Source: Lunularia cruciata (Eukaryota; Streptophyta; Marchantiopsida; Lunulariales; Lunulariaceae). From it: a stretch of 64,000 nucleotides of DNA. How positions within the stretch are numbered: position 1 is the stretch's first letter; every line of letters begins with the position of its first letter. The notes beneath the pieces were generated by a model that did no database searches, had not been told where the DNA came from, and saw nothing but the letters and a program-made list of their open reading frames with translations. This document shows, piece after piece, positions 47,190 through 57,620 of this stretch. Made by a program: the position numbers and the translations under genes. Location of the stretch: contig OX419758.1 in NCBI GenBank assembly GCA_948567375.1, positions 53,769,473 through 53,833,472 of the forward strand, written 5' to 3'.

Positions 47190-49020
47190 AGTAGAGAGCG
47201 AGTGTTAGAGCATCGAAGGAAGCATTTGAGCATGAGATGTCCCATGCTCCCAATCTGCCACTCCCAAATCCTTTTCTCATCAAGTTCAAATTTTACACTG
47301 TGACGACTTACGGGATTCGTTGGTAGCACGTTTTTGGGTGATGTTTGTGGAGTCGATGATGGGAAACCCAAATCCTATCATCCTTCCGGTGCTTACTTAT
47401 GAAAATGTTTGGGACTTGACAATATATGTCCTTCTTTAGTTGGGGAATGCCTAAATTTTTGCTCATAAGCTTCAAGATGGAGTTGTGGGGTCCATTTGTC
47501 AAAGAGTAAAAAGACTAAAGGACAAATGTGCAAGAGCTTGGGTCCCAAACGAGAAGTAGTCAGGAGTTTTTTGACCATCAAGGGAGTTTGAAGAATTTAT
47601 TTGGGAAACGAAGGAGATAGTTGGAAAGACAAGATTACATGCTACAATCTGAAGATAGAAATCACAAGATTTGAGCTGAGTATGAGATGGATATGATCAA
47701 TTGAGTCAAGGGGGGTTAAATTCATACCCAGGAGCACAAAGTAGTCAATTGAGGGAGCTTCTTGAAACATTTCCACTATTTGTCAATGGGATTTGAGAGA
47801 AGACAAAGTGTTTACAATACTGAGCACAAAATATTCTAGTTTTGGGTCAATCTCAAATCAGATCCAATTGATTGAAGTTGAAGCTTATGGGATGTAAGGT
47901 GCTGGAGAAGAGCTAATGATCAAGTTTGGAGTTTTGGTCACTCCCCAAGCTGTGGCTCGAATTTCCTTATGAAAATTTCCAGAATTGTTATTGGTTAAGA
48001 TGTGCACATTTGTGTGAAGGTTTCATGTGAATTCTTCAAATCAATTATTCAGGGTCTTGGATCAAGTATACATGGGTCTGCAGAGCTCACAAGTTAGCTC
48101 ACCTCAACAATTGATCCATATCTCGGGATTGGGGTTGGATTAGACCATCAAACTTTGCAAAGTGCTAAAAAAGAGCACGACCAACTATTGTGGAAAATTC
48201 TGTTGGCTTGGAACTCATAGAAATTGGGATCTGATGCAATAAGTTTTGCTGAAAATACTGTCATAAACTTGGAGAAGCATTTCTTCCTTCAATCCTAATT
48301 GAGTCAATGCTCTCACTTTGTGACTATGATTGAGAGTGAAGATTTCCAGAGTGGTTTGTGAGAATCAAGTGTACATCTGGTTTAGAAATCAAGGGAAAGT
48401 TGGCAAGAACTAGGCGCAAAAACCCTAAAATAGGGATTTCAAAATTAGGGTGAAAGTTGTGAAACATTTGGCCAACTTTGGGAGCTTGTCAAGGGAGCTG
48501 TAGTGATCTGATTGAGGCCTATTTTATCTCACTGGAAAGCTTATCTCAAAGGCTTTCCATTTCATTTGAGAACTCTCAAATCCAAGCTACACAAAAAATA
48601 GTTATGGCTATATGAGCTGCACAAAGTTTTCCCCATCAAGAATAGATAGGAATTCTCCACTTGAAGTAGAAAATTGTTGAGATCTGAAGTTCAGATTGGA
48701 GGAGGCCTAGAGTACAGGTTGAAATGAGCTTGATGACAGAGCAAGAAGGCTCTAAAGCTCTTTTTTGACAAAAATTATAGAGAGTTGTTGTCATATTCTT
48801 GTAAATTGGATCCTCTCTTTGCTTGTTTGCATGTTTGTACGCCCAATGGGTTTGGATTGGTGTGCGGGCGTTGCACTCAGGTTATTTCCTTTTAGGAGTG
48901 TTGTATATTTCTCCTTGGTAATGTTGGAAATGATGACCAGCAGACCAGGAGTGCGTGTTTTGATGACAGGTTAGGTTGCCCATCACTACCCTTCCCAATA
49001 TCAAAAATACTAGTTACGAG
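47190..49020 (+). repeat. G2 left module
   Basis: About 1.8 kb without long frames, aligned in order with G1 35650-37430. Shared blocks include CTACAATCTGAAGAT, TTTGGAGTTTTGGTCACTCC, GGATCAAGTATACATGGGTC and GGATTGGTGTGCGGGCGTTG. It could be an LTR or a long untranslated leader. Confidence 0.65.
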
Positions 49021-49226
49021 AGAGAGGAAGGTTCTGGCGGTTAGGTGACATGTGTGTTCAAAAGAGTAGTTATTGGTCTACCTACATCCCTTGATCTGTA
49101 GTCTCCATAGCTAGTGTGGTGCCCACATTTTTTGTTTTTTTCAAAATAAAGGAGAAGAAGTGTATAGAGAAGTCGGATTGCGCCTGTATGGCCAAAGAAG
49201 GCGAAGAAAATTGTCTTCGGGATGAA

Positions 49227-49250
49227 ACCCGAAGTAAAGTGACTTCGGGT
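49227..49250. other. Inverted repeat with CCCGAAG arms upstream of the G2 gene
   Basis: ACCCGAAGT, six bases (AAAGTG), then ACTTCGGGT: a perfect 9-base-pair stem. Related TTCGGG or CCCGAG words recur at 49216, 49306 and 49333. On the other side of the coding middle they recur at 52017-52023 and 52048-52063 (ACTTCGGGTTCGGGTTT). Confidence 0.55.
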
Positions 49251-49527
49251 CATAAGGCAAAGTACTCGGAAATGCCATGTTAGCATACAATACAAAGTAA
49301 ATTGTCTTCGGATCGGGGGGAGCTCAACCCGAGGCAAAGACAGTCTAACAACCTTTTGTCGGGGCGAGAATTTCAAGAAGGGGCCGTTTCAAAACTGGTG
49401 GCTCATACGCGCAAAGGTTGATTAACAGTGACAGGTGCATGCAAGAGGTGTGATTTCTCAGTAGAAACTCAAAGCGACAGAAGACAAAGAAGTGCAACTC
49501 TATAAAAATCGAAACTGCAATGACAAA

Positions 49528-50781
49528 ATGTCGAGCAATTTTCCTTTGCCGTTGAGAAGTCGTCTTGCAGGTGATCGGGGAAAGGGAAATAGAGTTGTAC
49601 TCGGGTTAGTGCGCAAGGGAGAAGTCGCGGGAGAGAAAGCAAGAGACAGTAAGAAAGCAAAAGAGATGGGAGGAGGGAAGAAAAACTCTGAATTTGCAGT
49701 GAGAAATCATGCGATTCGGAGAATAGATGTAGTAGCGAGGATCAAAGTCTTGAGCCGACTTCGGATCACTTTTTTGGCATGGAACTGGAACATAAGTTTT
49801 CCAGGATTCATGACAAAAATCATCAAGAGTAAGTGTCTCGATGGGCCCGAGGAAGAAGGGAAGAGAGGAAATCCGGCTTGCTGGACAGAGTCGGATTGGA
49901 GACTCGTACTCGGGAAGGAGGCGGGTTTGGAGCAGGGAGCCACGTTCTTGGGGAAAGGAGAGATAGCCCAAGAAACGCAAGAGGTGAGAGATGCCTTCTT
50001 GTCGAAGAGAACGAAGAATGGGTACAAAGTTGAGAGCTACAAAGACCTTGTGAGGGGAGGAATTGTGAGTGCACTAATGGCCATCCTGAAGCCGGAGAGA
50101 ACCACTTATGTGATGAAGCACCAAGCGGTGTTCTTTCACAAGTTATTTGCAGGAGAACCGATCAATTGGGCAAGGTGTTTTCACGGGAGAACGTGGCAGA
50201 TGGTGTGGAATCTATGGGATAAGTCACCTCCACACTACATTGTACCATTTGCAGCACATTTCTACCTCAGGTTGAATTTGCTCAATTTGGCGGAGCGCAA
50301 TAGAATGGTGTCTCATTTCCATCCTGACTTGAGAAGAGAAGTCGATGCAGAGGAGCAGCAATACATTCTCCAAATCCGGAGCACGGACGACTACTATGCA
50401 AAGACAAGGAAAAACGTGGAGGTCGTGGTAAGTACCCCGACGAAGAAGAGAACTCGGCAAGCAAAAGCCGAAGAAAACAAGAAACCTTGGAAGATGCAGA
50501 AAAATAACCCGAGGCAAGGGATGGTGGTGATTGAGTCAGAAGATGAAGACTCAGAAGGAGAAGCCAAGCTCAAAACGGAGGACTCGGAACATGAGGAGGA
50601 ACCTGAGCTGACACTGCAGAGTGGAGATACTAGCAATGACAGTGAAGACGGTGGAGAAATGACCTCGGCACTAGCGGCTGAAGAATACAAAGAAGAAGTG
50701 CAAGCCGAAGTAGAAGCCAAAGACAATGCGGCGCTGGAAGACAAAGTACCGGTGCTAGAGGAGAAGAAGATCGCAGTATAG
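49528..50781 (+). CDS. G2 protein of unknown function, 417 codons
   Basis: The longest open frame in the window. I start it at the first ATG (49528, MSSNFPLPLRSRLAGD). The frame is open a little upstream, but only from a GTG. Residues 1-65 are basic. A globular part (about 75-285) includes FLAWNWNISFPGF, CWTESDWRLVLGKEAG, SYKDLVRGGIVSALMAILKP, VFFHKLFAGEPINWARCFHG and IVPFAAHFYLRLNLLNLAER. The tail (about 295-417) is basic, then very acidic (ESEDEDSEGE, EDSEHEEEPE). The NWAR...PFAAHFYLR part faintly recalls the plant-transposon-protein and Athila-type accessory domains, which is unproven. A diverged relic lies at 4060-4800, so it is a family. Whether it is expressed is unknown. Confidence 0.6.
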   Translation: MSSNFPLPLRSRLAGDRGKGNRVVLGLVRKGEVAGEKARDSKKAKEMGGGKKNSEFAVRNHAIRRIDVVARIKVLSRLRITFLAWNWNISFPGFMTKIIKSKCLDGPEEEGKRGNPACWTESDWRLVLGKEAGLEQGATFLGKGEIAQETQEVRDAFLSKRTKNGYKVESYKDLVRGGIVSALMAILKPERTTYVMKHQAVFFHKLFAGEPINWARCFHGRTWQMVWNLWDKSPPHYIVPFAAHFYLRLNLLNLAERNRMVSHFHPDLRREVDAEEQQYILQIRSTDDYYAKTRKNVEVVVSTPTKKRTRQAKAEENKKPWKMQKNNPRQGMVVIESEDEDSEGEAKLKTEDSEHEEEPELTLQSGDTSNDSEDGGEMTSALAAEEYKEEVQAEVEAKDNAALEDKVPVLEEKKIAV

Positions 50782-50994
50782 CGAGGAGTTTGCTCGAGAC
50801 GTAAGGCAAAGTGTGAAGCGGGGCCGAGTAGAGTGAAGGAAGAGGTAGAAGAAAGCTCGGGTAGTGAGGCGTCGATTCCGATACGAAGACTCCAGAGAAG
50901 AAGGCAAGTATCGAGAGAACACGAAGAGAGAAGAGAGACCACTCCACGGGAGGAAGAAGTTGCCAATAATGGAGTAGATTACCTGTAAGAAGTA

Positions 50995-51390
50995 GTGTGC
51001 CCGCTGTTGGTGAAGTTGGAACAGAAGAAGAAGGAGATGCAGTCTACTTGTCCAGAGGTAAAGACTGTTTTGCAGGTCTTATCAAGATTAGAAGAAGAGA
51101 ACTTGGAGTTGAAGAAGAGTGTAACCCAAGGTGAGGAAGAGAGAGAAGTACTGCGAGCGGAAGCAGTAGAGAGAAGTCAGGTAATCGAAGACCTGAAGAG
51201 AGAAGTGAGTTATCGAGAGGATCTTGCGAGGAAGAGTGACATTGCAAGGGAGAGACAGGTAGCGGAGCACAAAATCTTGAAGCAGCAGTTTGCTGATTCA
51301 AGAGTAAAGCTTATCCATGCTATGGCAAGGGTAGCATCAAAGGACCAAGAGCTTGATCGAGTGATGGAGAGTATGGAGGAGAAGAAGTAG
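50995..51390 (+). CDS. G2 coiled-coil reading frame 1
   Basis: 131 codons, almost entirely charged and heptad-like: LVKLEQKKKEMQST, LSRLEEENLELKKSV, then EEREVLRAEAVERSQVIEDL and KILKQQFADSRVKLIHAMA. It is predicted as a long coiled coil. Immediately downstream of the 417-codon frame and on the same strand. I record it as a separate open stretch. Function unknown. Confidence 0.45.
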   Translation: MCPLLVKLEQKKKEMQSTCPEVKTVLQVLSRLEEENLELKKSVTQGEEEREVLRAEAVERSQVIEDLKREVSYREDLARKSDIARERQVAEHKILKQQFADSRVKLIHAMARVASKDQELDRVMESMEEKK

Positions 51391-51669
51391 CTTTGGCAAA
51401 GAGAGTTGTCTGTGCGGTATAGAGAAGACGAGAGATTACGAGAGTTACTTCGTAATCAGGAAGAGAAAATCGTACAGAAGGAGAAAGAGAAGGAGGCGGT
51501 GAAGGCCGAGTTCAAAGAAGAGTTGGCGATGTACAGAGAGGAATGGCTTGCAGATCGGGAATGAGAACAAAAGACAAGATTGGAGCCATTGAAGGAGATA
51601 GTCCTCAGAGTGAATGCAATGTTAAGTACAGAAGCCAGCGTTCGAATTGAAGAAGCATGACTGCACAAG

Positions 51670-51999
51670 TTGAAGTTGTTGGTGCAAGAGACGAGGCGAA
51701 GACAAGCAAAGGACACTGATTTGAATGCCTTGTTAATTAGTCTCAGAACTTGCGTAGACAGAAAGATTTTAGAGGTAGAGGATAGCATTTCAATTAGATT
51801 AGACTTAGTGAAAATAGAGTTAGAAAAGCTTCGGCAGGATGTTAAGGCAAAACCCAAAGTAGATAACATAGGAATCCAAATGTCTTTGGAGTTGCCCTCA
51901 GAGACATTAGAGAAGAGTGGGTCGAAGGATGAAGAGTTAGATAGATTACCCACTAATGCAATTTCAGATCAGGAAAGAGAATTGTTGGATCTGGTATAA
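51670..51999 (+). CDS. G2 coiled-coil reading frame 2
   Basis: 109 codons with helical, charged text (VQETRRRQAKDTDLNALLIS, DSISIRLDLVKIELEKLRQD) and an acidic end (DEELDRL, DQERELLDLV). Its character matches the preceding coiled-coil frame. Function unknown. Confidence 0.4.
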   Translation: MKLLVQETRRRQAKDTDLNALLISLRTCVDRKILEVEDSISIRLDLVKIELEKLRQDVKAKPKVDNIGIQMSLELPSETLEKSGSKDEELDRLPTNAISDQERELLDLV

Positions 52000-52099
52000 G
52001 ATGTAGGTGATGTGAAACCCGAGGAAAATGTAGTAGGAAGTAATATTACTTCGGGTTCGGGTTTGAAAGCCGGGGAAGAAGTAGACATTGGATTGGATT

Positions 52100-52980
52100 A
52101 GTAACCGATTTGAGATTTGAAGGAGCAGATATGAAGAGGTGCATTGTCATTTTGGATCTGCAGGTTAGAAAAGCTGTTGTAGAACGGTATAGTTGTTAGA
52201 ACTGTCGATTGTTCACTATTTAAGAGTGGCATTCGTAGGAAAATGTTGTTCAGTGCTCATTATTTCTGAGAATAGATAAAGCAAAGTGCTGTGAAGCAGT
52301 GCTCGTTGCTTGAGCTTGATTCTGAGTATCAACTTTGCAATTGTGTTTGTGAATGTTTGGAGAAATTTGAAGTGCAAGTCAATGTGCTTGTTGGATGTTG
52401 GATTCCACAGCCTTGATCTTCATTTTGTGTGTTTGATCCTGAGTGAAGTGCAATCAAAGCAATGCCTTGACAGATCTGAGAGGAATTGTAGTGTTGGTAG
52501 TATTCTGCATTTGTGAGTGCAATGCGAGGTTGATGTGAAGCAATTTCGATCAAGGAAGTTGTGCCTTTAGTGGAGAGGTGGAACACAATTTTGAGGTGAA
52601 GTTGTTTTGCAGTGAAGTGCCATTTTCGGGAGAGCTTGAATCATCACAATCAAGATTGTTTGGAAAGATTTGATGGAGTTGTGATTGTGGAGTGTGAATT
52701 TGTGACAAGACTGCGAGTCAGTGCTTGTTACTCTCTTCTGGGTGTGGTTTCTACCTGAGAGATTAAAGACGCAACCAAGAAGAACTACATTGTTACTGTT
52801 TGCTTCGTATTTGGACATTTCTGACTCGTATCTCTGCGGGAACAAACTTTACTTACCCAATTACCGCAAAAGTGATATTTGCCAGGTTGTCATAGCTAGG
52901 TACCATGTGTGTTCCCGGAGAGAGAAAAGAAAAGTATGACACCGGTACCTCTCTAGAAGGCAAGATAATGTTCCGTGTTC
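52100..52980 (+). repeat. G2 right module
   Basis: Non-coding, aligned in order with G1 38750-39400: AGATAAAGCAAAGTGCTGTG, GTTTGGAGAAATTTGAAGTG, GTGTGTTTGATCCTGAG, and a CATTGTTACTGTTTGC...GTATTTGGAC block. It contains a TATA-like CTATTTAAGAG near 52220. It could be a 3' untranslated region or part of an LTR. Confidence 0.6.
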
Positions 52981-53767
52981 AATTTTACATTAGGTAGAAG
53001 GAGGCTATGAGAGCTCACTTGGAGAGAACATTAGGAGAGGAGAGGGCTGAATTTATGTTAGAGAACCAAGATCTATTTGTATACCTTGTAGTTCATTATG
53101 ATGTCTTTGAAGTGATTTTGTACATCTTGTACACATGAGAGGATTTGGAGAGATTGTGTGAGATGGATTGCAGATTTTGGGGATTAAGGTGATTTTGGGC
53201 AAAATCTTAAGTTTGAGATCTCAACTTGAAATTTCTACACATGATAGCTTGGGTTGTCCTTCAGTTATCACACTTGAAATTATTGTGAGATCTATTATGC
53301 GCATTGGGCTAGAATTTTTGAGAATTGATAGGGTAAACTGCTCCCGCAACTGCATGCTCTCTAGAAAATTGTATAGAGTCTGCAACTTCTTCAATTTTTA
53401 GTGGATTTTTGTGAAACTTACTTCAAAATTCCAGTACATTATATCCTACCTGTTGACTCAAAAATTAAAGAGAGATCATTCTTGAGCAGGTAGTTATGAG
53501 TTTTTGAAGTGAGGAGGGTGGTTTTCAAACCAAATCTGAAATATGTGTACTGAATAGAACGGTGTCTAAGCAAAATGGCTTCATGAAAAGATCTAAAATT
53601 TTTCAGGGAGGGATGCACTAGAGTTGTTATTAAGTATACAAAATTTCAGAGGACTTTCACATACTAGTTGATAGATTTGAGTGAAATTGTGAGGAAGTGT
53701 CAATTCTACCGTGTTGAGATCTCATGCATGAAGAGTTTGAGAGCAACAAAAAGCATGTTTGAGTGTT
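52981..53767. other. Unassigned stretch
   Basis: Mostly non-coding text of unknown origin. One short readable piece near 52997-53135 (MRAHLERTLGEERAEFMLEN) has a helical, charged look like the G coiled coils but is too short to assign. No repeat matches elsewhere in the window. Confidence 0.3.
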
Positions 53768-53809
53768 TAGATTCATCTTGGGAACATAGAAGGCCATCAA
53801 GAGTGGAAA

Positions 53810-54259
53810 TTGAGACTATGTAAGGTTCTTAAAGGGTTTGAGGTGATTGTAGGGGTGGATTTGAGGAAAAGAGAGTTTACAATAGAATTTGAAGAGAGTG
53901 TTGAAACGATCCAAAAACCTATGTCACTTGGAGGAAAGAGTGAGTCTAAGTGCTTTCTATGTGGAGAGAAGGGACATAAGGCAAGTTCATGTCCATTGAC
54001 CTTTGAGAGCAAGAGATTGAGGGAAAGGAAAGACTTACTTGACTTGGGTTTGCATGTTGGACCTTCTTCACCAAGATTAAGAGGGAGAAGATCTAAGACC
54101 AAGGAGTTGTGTGAGGTTTGTGGAGTGGAAGGACTTCCAAAAGGACATGAGTGTAATGGAGTAAAAGAACTTTTGGAGACTTTGGTGAAGGATCTTGGAG
54201 AGAGTTTTAGTACAGCTACAGAAATACTACCACCTTCATCAGCTAGTTCTCAAGATTAG
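53810..54259 (+). CDS. Zinc-knuckle reading frame, family unknown
   Basis: 150 open codons whose first ATG is at 53921. A canonical CX2CX4HX4C knuckle, CFLCGEKGHKASSC, lies at 53951-53992. A second cysteine/histidine cluster, CEVCGVEGLPKGHEC, follows about 60 residues later, then a helical acidic end (NGVKELLETLVKDLGESF). Upstream, GFEVIVGVDLRKREFTIEFE could be the end of a folded domain. Such knuckles occur in gag proteins, LINE ORF1 and host RNA-binding proteins. It matches neither the B nor the A gag knuckles. It may be a single exon or a fossil. Origin unresolved. Confidence 0.45.
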   Translation: MRLCKVLKGFEVIVGVDLRKREFTIEFEESVETIQKPMSLGGKSESKCFLCGEKGHKASSCPLTFESKRLRERKDLLDLGLHVGPSSPRLRGRRSKTKELCEVCGVEGLPKGHECNGVKELLETLVKDLGESFSTATEILPPSSASSQD

Positions 54260-54398
54260 TGATAGAGGTAATCTTTCAACTTATGGATAAACTATCCATG
54301 AGAGTTTGATAATATAAACTCTAGGATTTGATGTTGCTATAGAAATCTTGGAGCAACCTGAACCTTTTGTGTTCCCTAGGGTGGACTATTCTCAAATG

Positions 54399-54575
54399 GT
54401 GCATCTTTTCTACTTCCTCTAAAGTAAGGTCCCCTCTATCTTAGCTATGACTAACTTTAGCTAACCATGACTAATATAGAACCATCCTTTATCTCTATAT
54501 AAATAATATCTCTTAAGTACTTGTAATACCTAGCTAAATATCACAATACCACACACATGCACAAATGGGTGTTAC
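54399..54575 (-). repeat. E-family LTR fragment
   Basis: 177 bases equal to the end of copy 1 (3303-3479): CTACTTCCTCTAAAGTAAGG through ATGGGTGTTACA. B2 starts at the next base. Confidence 0.85.
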
Positions 54576-55230
54576 ATGTCAAATTTACGTTAGATTTTAT
54601 GTCAGATTTTGTGAAGGGTTACGTTAGATTTTGGCGAGAAGAACATTGATCCGATCTTTGGTGATCCTTGTAGCTTAGGAAGTAGATAGGTACTCCAATT
54701 ATGTCAAATGCCAAATGGTGGCAGAGTTAGTCTAGTGTTGATTTATGAGATGGAGGGTTTTCATTTAGCATTCTTGTGATTAGACCCCCTCCATTCTCTA
54801 CTTCTTGTTTGTGCACCATGTTTGTGTGAGGTGCACTAAATTTTGAGTATTGGTGCTCTGATGTGCTCTTGGTAGTGAGGCTAGAGTGATGACCATTCAT
54901 ATTATCTTGGTTTCTCTCTGATGAGGCAAGAAGTGATGACTTGCAGACCCTGAGAATGCGTGTTGTGATGGCAGGTTACAGGTCACCCTTGCTCCTAATG
55001 TAGTTGTCTCAATTAGAGTTACATTAATGGGTAGTGTTCCATTAGTTTTAGCACTTGGTGGTGTTTGGTTGGTGTTGGCACTTGGTGGGGTACTTGTGGT
55101 TGCAGTTTATGGTTGCATTTGGTGGTTCCAATTTGCGATTGCAGTTGCGGTTACTTTGTCACGATGGAGTTCTTTAGGAATTCCAAAGAAGTTAGCCTTG
55201 TAGTATGTAGTGGGTTTACTTGGATGGTGC
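54576..55230 (+). repeat. B2 5' LTR, 3' portion
   Basis: Aligns with B1 43740-44626 (TTTATGTCAGATTTTG, CAAATGCCAAATGGTGG, GAAGTGATGACTTGCAGACC, GCGTGTTGTGATGGCAGGTT). The primer-site equivalent follows at about 55226-55240. Confidence 0.7.
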
Positions 55231-55258
55231 TCAATATCAACTTGTATCTCGGGTCCCA

Positions 55259-56840
55259 ATGAGGGAGGAGATTGACTCTAAGTTGGAGTTCAACACAAGA
55301 GCTGATTTAGTTGAGAGTGTACTTGGTGTGTCTGCATTGTTGTTGTGGGACATGGACAAGATTTATGGGGCCTCCAAAGGCCCTAGGCGTTACTCTGGTA
55401 CAGTGGGTACCATTGAGTTAGATGACTTCATCCAAGAGTTCAACAATTGGTGTGATCTATAGTAGATGCAAAACTCAACTTTGTTTACACCTTTCATAGC
55501 ATGGAAAGGGTTTTTTTAGCACTCAGAGGGTCCGCCGATAGATGACTACCATGAGTTTAGGAGAGCTCATTTGGAGGAGATTGAGTTATGGAGACAGTAT
55601 TGGTCTCCAAACTATATCTCTATCACTTCAGGTTTGGTTGCCAAGAGTAGATCGGTTGTACCCACAAGTTCTAGCTCGAGTAGTGTTGTTGGAGCTAGTG
55701 GAGGTGCACTAGATAGAGATAGTGTTACCACGAGTGGAGGTACCTCTGCAGGATATGGTGTGGTATCGAGGTTTAACCCCATGGTGGAGTTCTTCTAGTA
55801 TTTGAGGCAAAACTACTAGGGATTGCGGATTGACAAGCTGAGGAGCTTGCATGAGTTCCAACAGAAGGCTAGAGAGAGCCTACATTGAGGCATACACTCG
55901 CATGAGGCGGTTGATTAGTTTCACCTAGTGAGATCTTGAGGCCCAAGCAATCCAATTTAGGTATGGGATATTGGATAGGGAGTTGCGATATAGAGTTTGT
56001 GATGCTTCGTTGTTATAGGCTACTTTGCCCACTTTGGTAGTGGTCTTTGGTTTGGTTGAGCGTATTGAGCTCAACATAGTGGTGGAGAGGGTAGTGACAT
56101 CTGGATTTGGTAGAGAGACCTCATCCACAACTATGACTTCTTCTAGAGTGCAATAGAGTGCACCATGCCCAGTTGGTTTTCAAGGACAAGGTGGACAACC
56201 TAGATCTTATGGAGCAAGTGGGGAGCCTACTATAATTAGATCCTTACCTTCATTTTTGGGTCAACAGTAGCCAGTGAGTGGTAGTGTTGCTTGTTAGACT
56301 TGTGGTGGACCTCACCATAGGAGAAAGTGTGCTCAGGGTAGTGGACCTGATACCTTGGGTGCATCACAACAAGCATAGAGGCAGTGTGAGCATTGCCATA
56401 GATTTGGTCACACTAGTGACCGGTGCTTTGACCTACACCTAGAGTTACGGAGTGGTAGGGCTGCTATGGCAGGTAGTAGAGGAGCTCTAGTTCATGGAGG
56501 ACAAGGTGGTACAGGTGGTGGTAGAGGATCTACACCTAGTAGAGGTGCAATACCTACCCTTACTTCTGATACAGCTATGGCTACTTGGATTGAGCAATTG
56601 GAGCAAAGATTGGGTAGTATGGCCATTGCTCAGAGGAGATCAGATTCAGGTGCTGAGGCTTCCACCTCATATGCTGGTGATAAAGATGCTTTGGACTTCA
56701 TGTGCGGAGTAGCACAGGTGGATGCATCTGCAGTAGTGACTAGGAGTGCAGTACATGCTCTAGAGCTTAGAGGAGCATTAATGGAGTTGGACCCACAAAG
56801 AGGAGAGGTTGGGAGACAGGTCAGACTTCCCTAGTCTTTC
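55259..56840 (+). pseudogene. B2 gag region
   Basis: Starts at ATG 55259 (MREEIDSKLEFNTRADLVES). It has a capsid-like block with LLWDMDKIYGASKGPRRYSG, a serine-rich linker to FNPMVEFF, two knuckle regions (near 56298-56336 and CEHCHRFGHTSDRC at 56385-56426) and a glycine-rich linker. It ends with a helix IEQLEQRLGSMAIAQRRSD and ALDFMCGVAQVDASAVVTR. Closely matched by B1. Broken. Confidence 0.82.
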
Positions 56841-57299
56841 ATGCTATTTAAGGCATTGTAGACCACATCCATGGCTCCTAGACATCTCAATGTAGGTGTG
56901 GTAGGTGGTGATGGAGTGCATGATAGACTACCTGCTAGTCAGCCACTTGCTACTACACAGACTGAGTCTAGCACAATGTTGGGGGCAGCTCAGCTGATTA
57001 TGCGGTGCCTTTGTTTTCAGCCAGTGACATGTTTACATTGGGAGTTGACCTAGCCCTAGTGTTCCGGTTGGCTGCCATGCTTTGTGAGAGTAGGGATGAT
57101 GCGGTTCTTACCACTAGAGCAGAGGTGGTTGGTAGTAGAATTGACTTGGTTGAGGAGCATGGGATCCATTCAGCAACCAGTGGTTTATGGTAGGCAGTAG
57201 TGGCTGGACTGGAGGAGTTGCCAACTAGACCGGCCTTTGAGAGAGCAAGGTTCACACCTGGTGTTGTCCTATAGGATAACCAGAGGGAGATTTTCCCGT

Positions 57300-57620
57300 T
57301 TGGTGGGACCTTCAAGGAAGGTCTATACAACACAGAGAGTCTTGTTAGACTCTGGTGTGCAGCCTTTTATGTTAGGGAAGGCTGTAGTAGTCGGTCTAGA
57401 GTTATAGAAGACCAATGTGGAGAGGTGTCCATTTCAGATCCAAACATCTCTAGGTGGTGGTTCAACACAATACATCACACATGGGGAGCTTGTTGTCTAG
57501 GTTCAACCTAGTCATCTGACTGATAGCTTGGTGGTGAGAGCTCAGGCTATTGCAACAATAGTTGAGTCATACAATGTGCTAGTTGGGAGAGCAATGTTGT
57601 ATCCCATGGGTTTCAGAATT
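57300..57620 (+). pseudogene. B2 protease region
   Basis: VLLDSGVQPFMLGKAVVVGL at 57339-57398 is an aspartic-protease active-site context. The later block YNVLVGRAMLYPMGF (about 57575-57615) is the usual following motif. Broken. Confidence 0.75.

Larger units (their letters stand above)
47150..52980 (+). mobile_element. G2: best-preserved copy of repeat family G
   Basis: Three-part structure shared in order with G1. A non-coding left module (about 47190-49020) comes first, then a coding middle (about 49490-52000), then a non-coding right module (about 52100-52980). The middle is richer in G, C and CpG than the surroundings and has long open frames, so it decayed less. The left module ends in a segment (48925-48985) that also sits in the B LTRs, hinting at shared ancestry. 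No terminal repeats were found, so the class is uncertain. My best guess is a non-autonomous LTR-element derivative carrying its own gene. Confidence 0.7.

Noticed and set aside
50394-50966. 190-codon minus-strand frame, serine-rich
   Set aside because: It is the complement of the acidic/basic tail of the 417-codon G2 frame. The serine richness comes from complementing acidic and lysine codons.
47150-52980. G2 as an endogenous pararetrovirus
   Set aside because: No RT, coat-protein knuckle or movement-protein text was found, and the coding middle resembles no pararetrovirus gene order.
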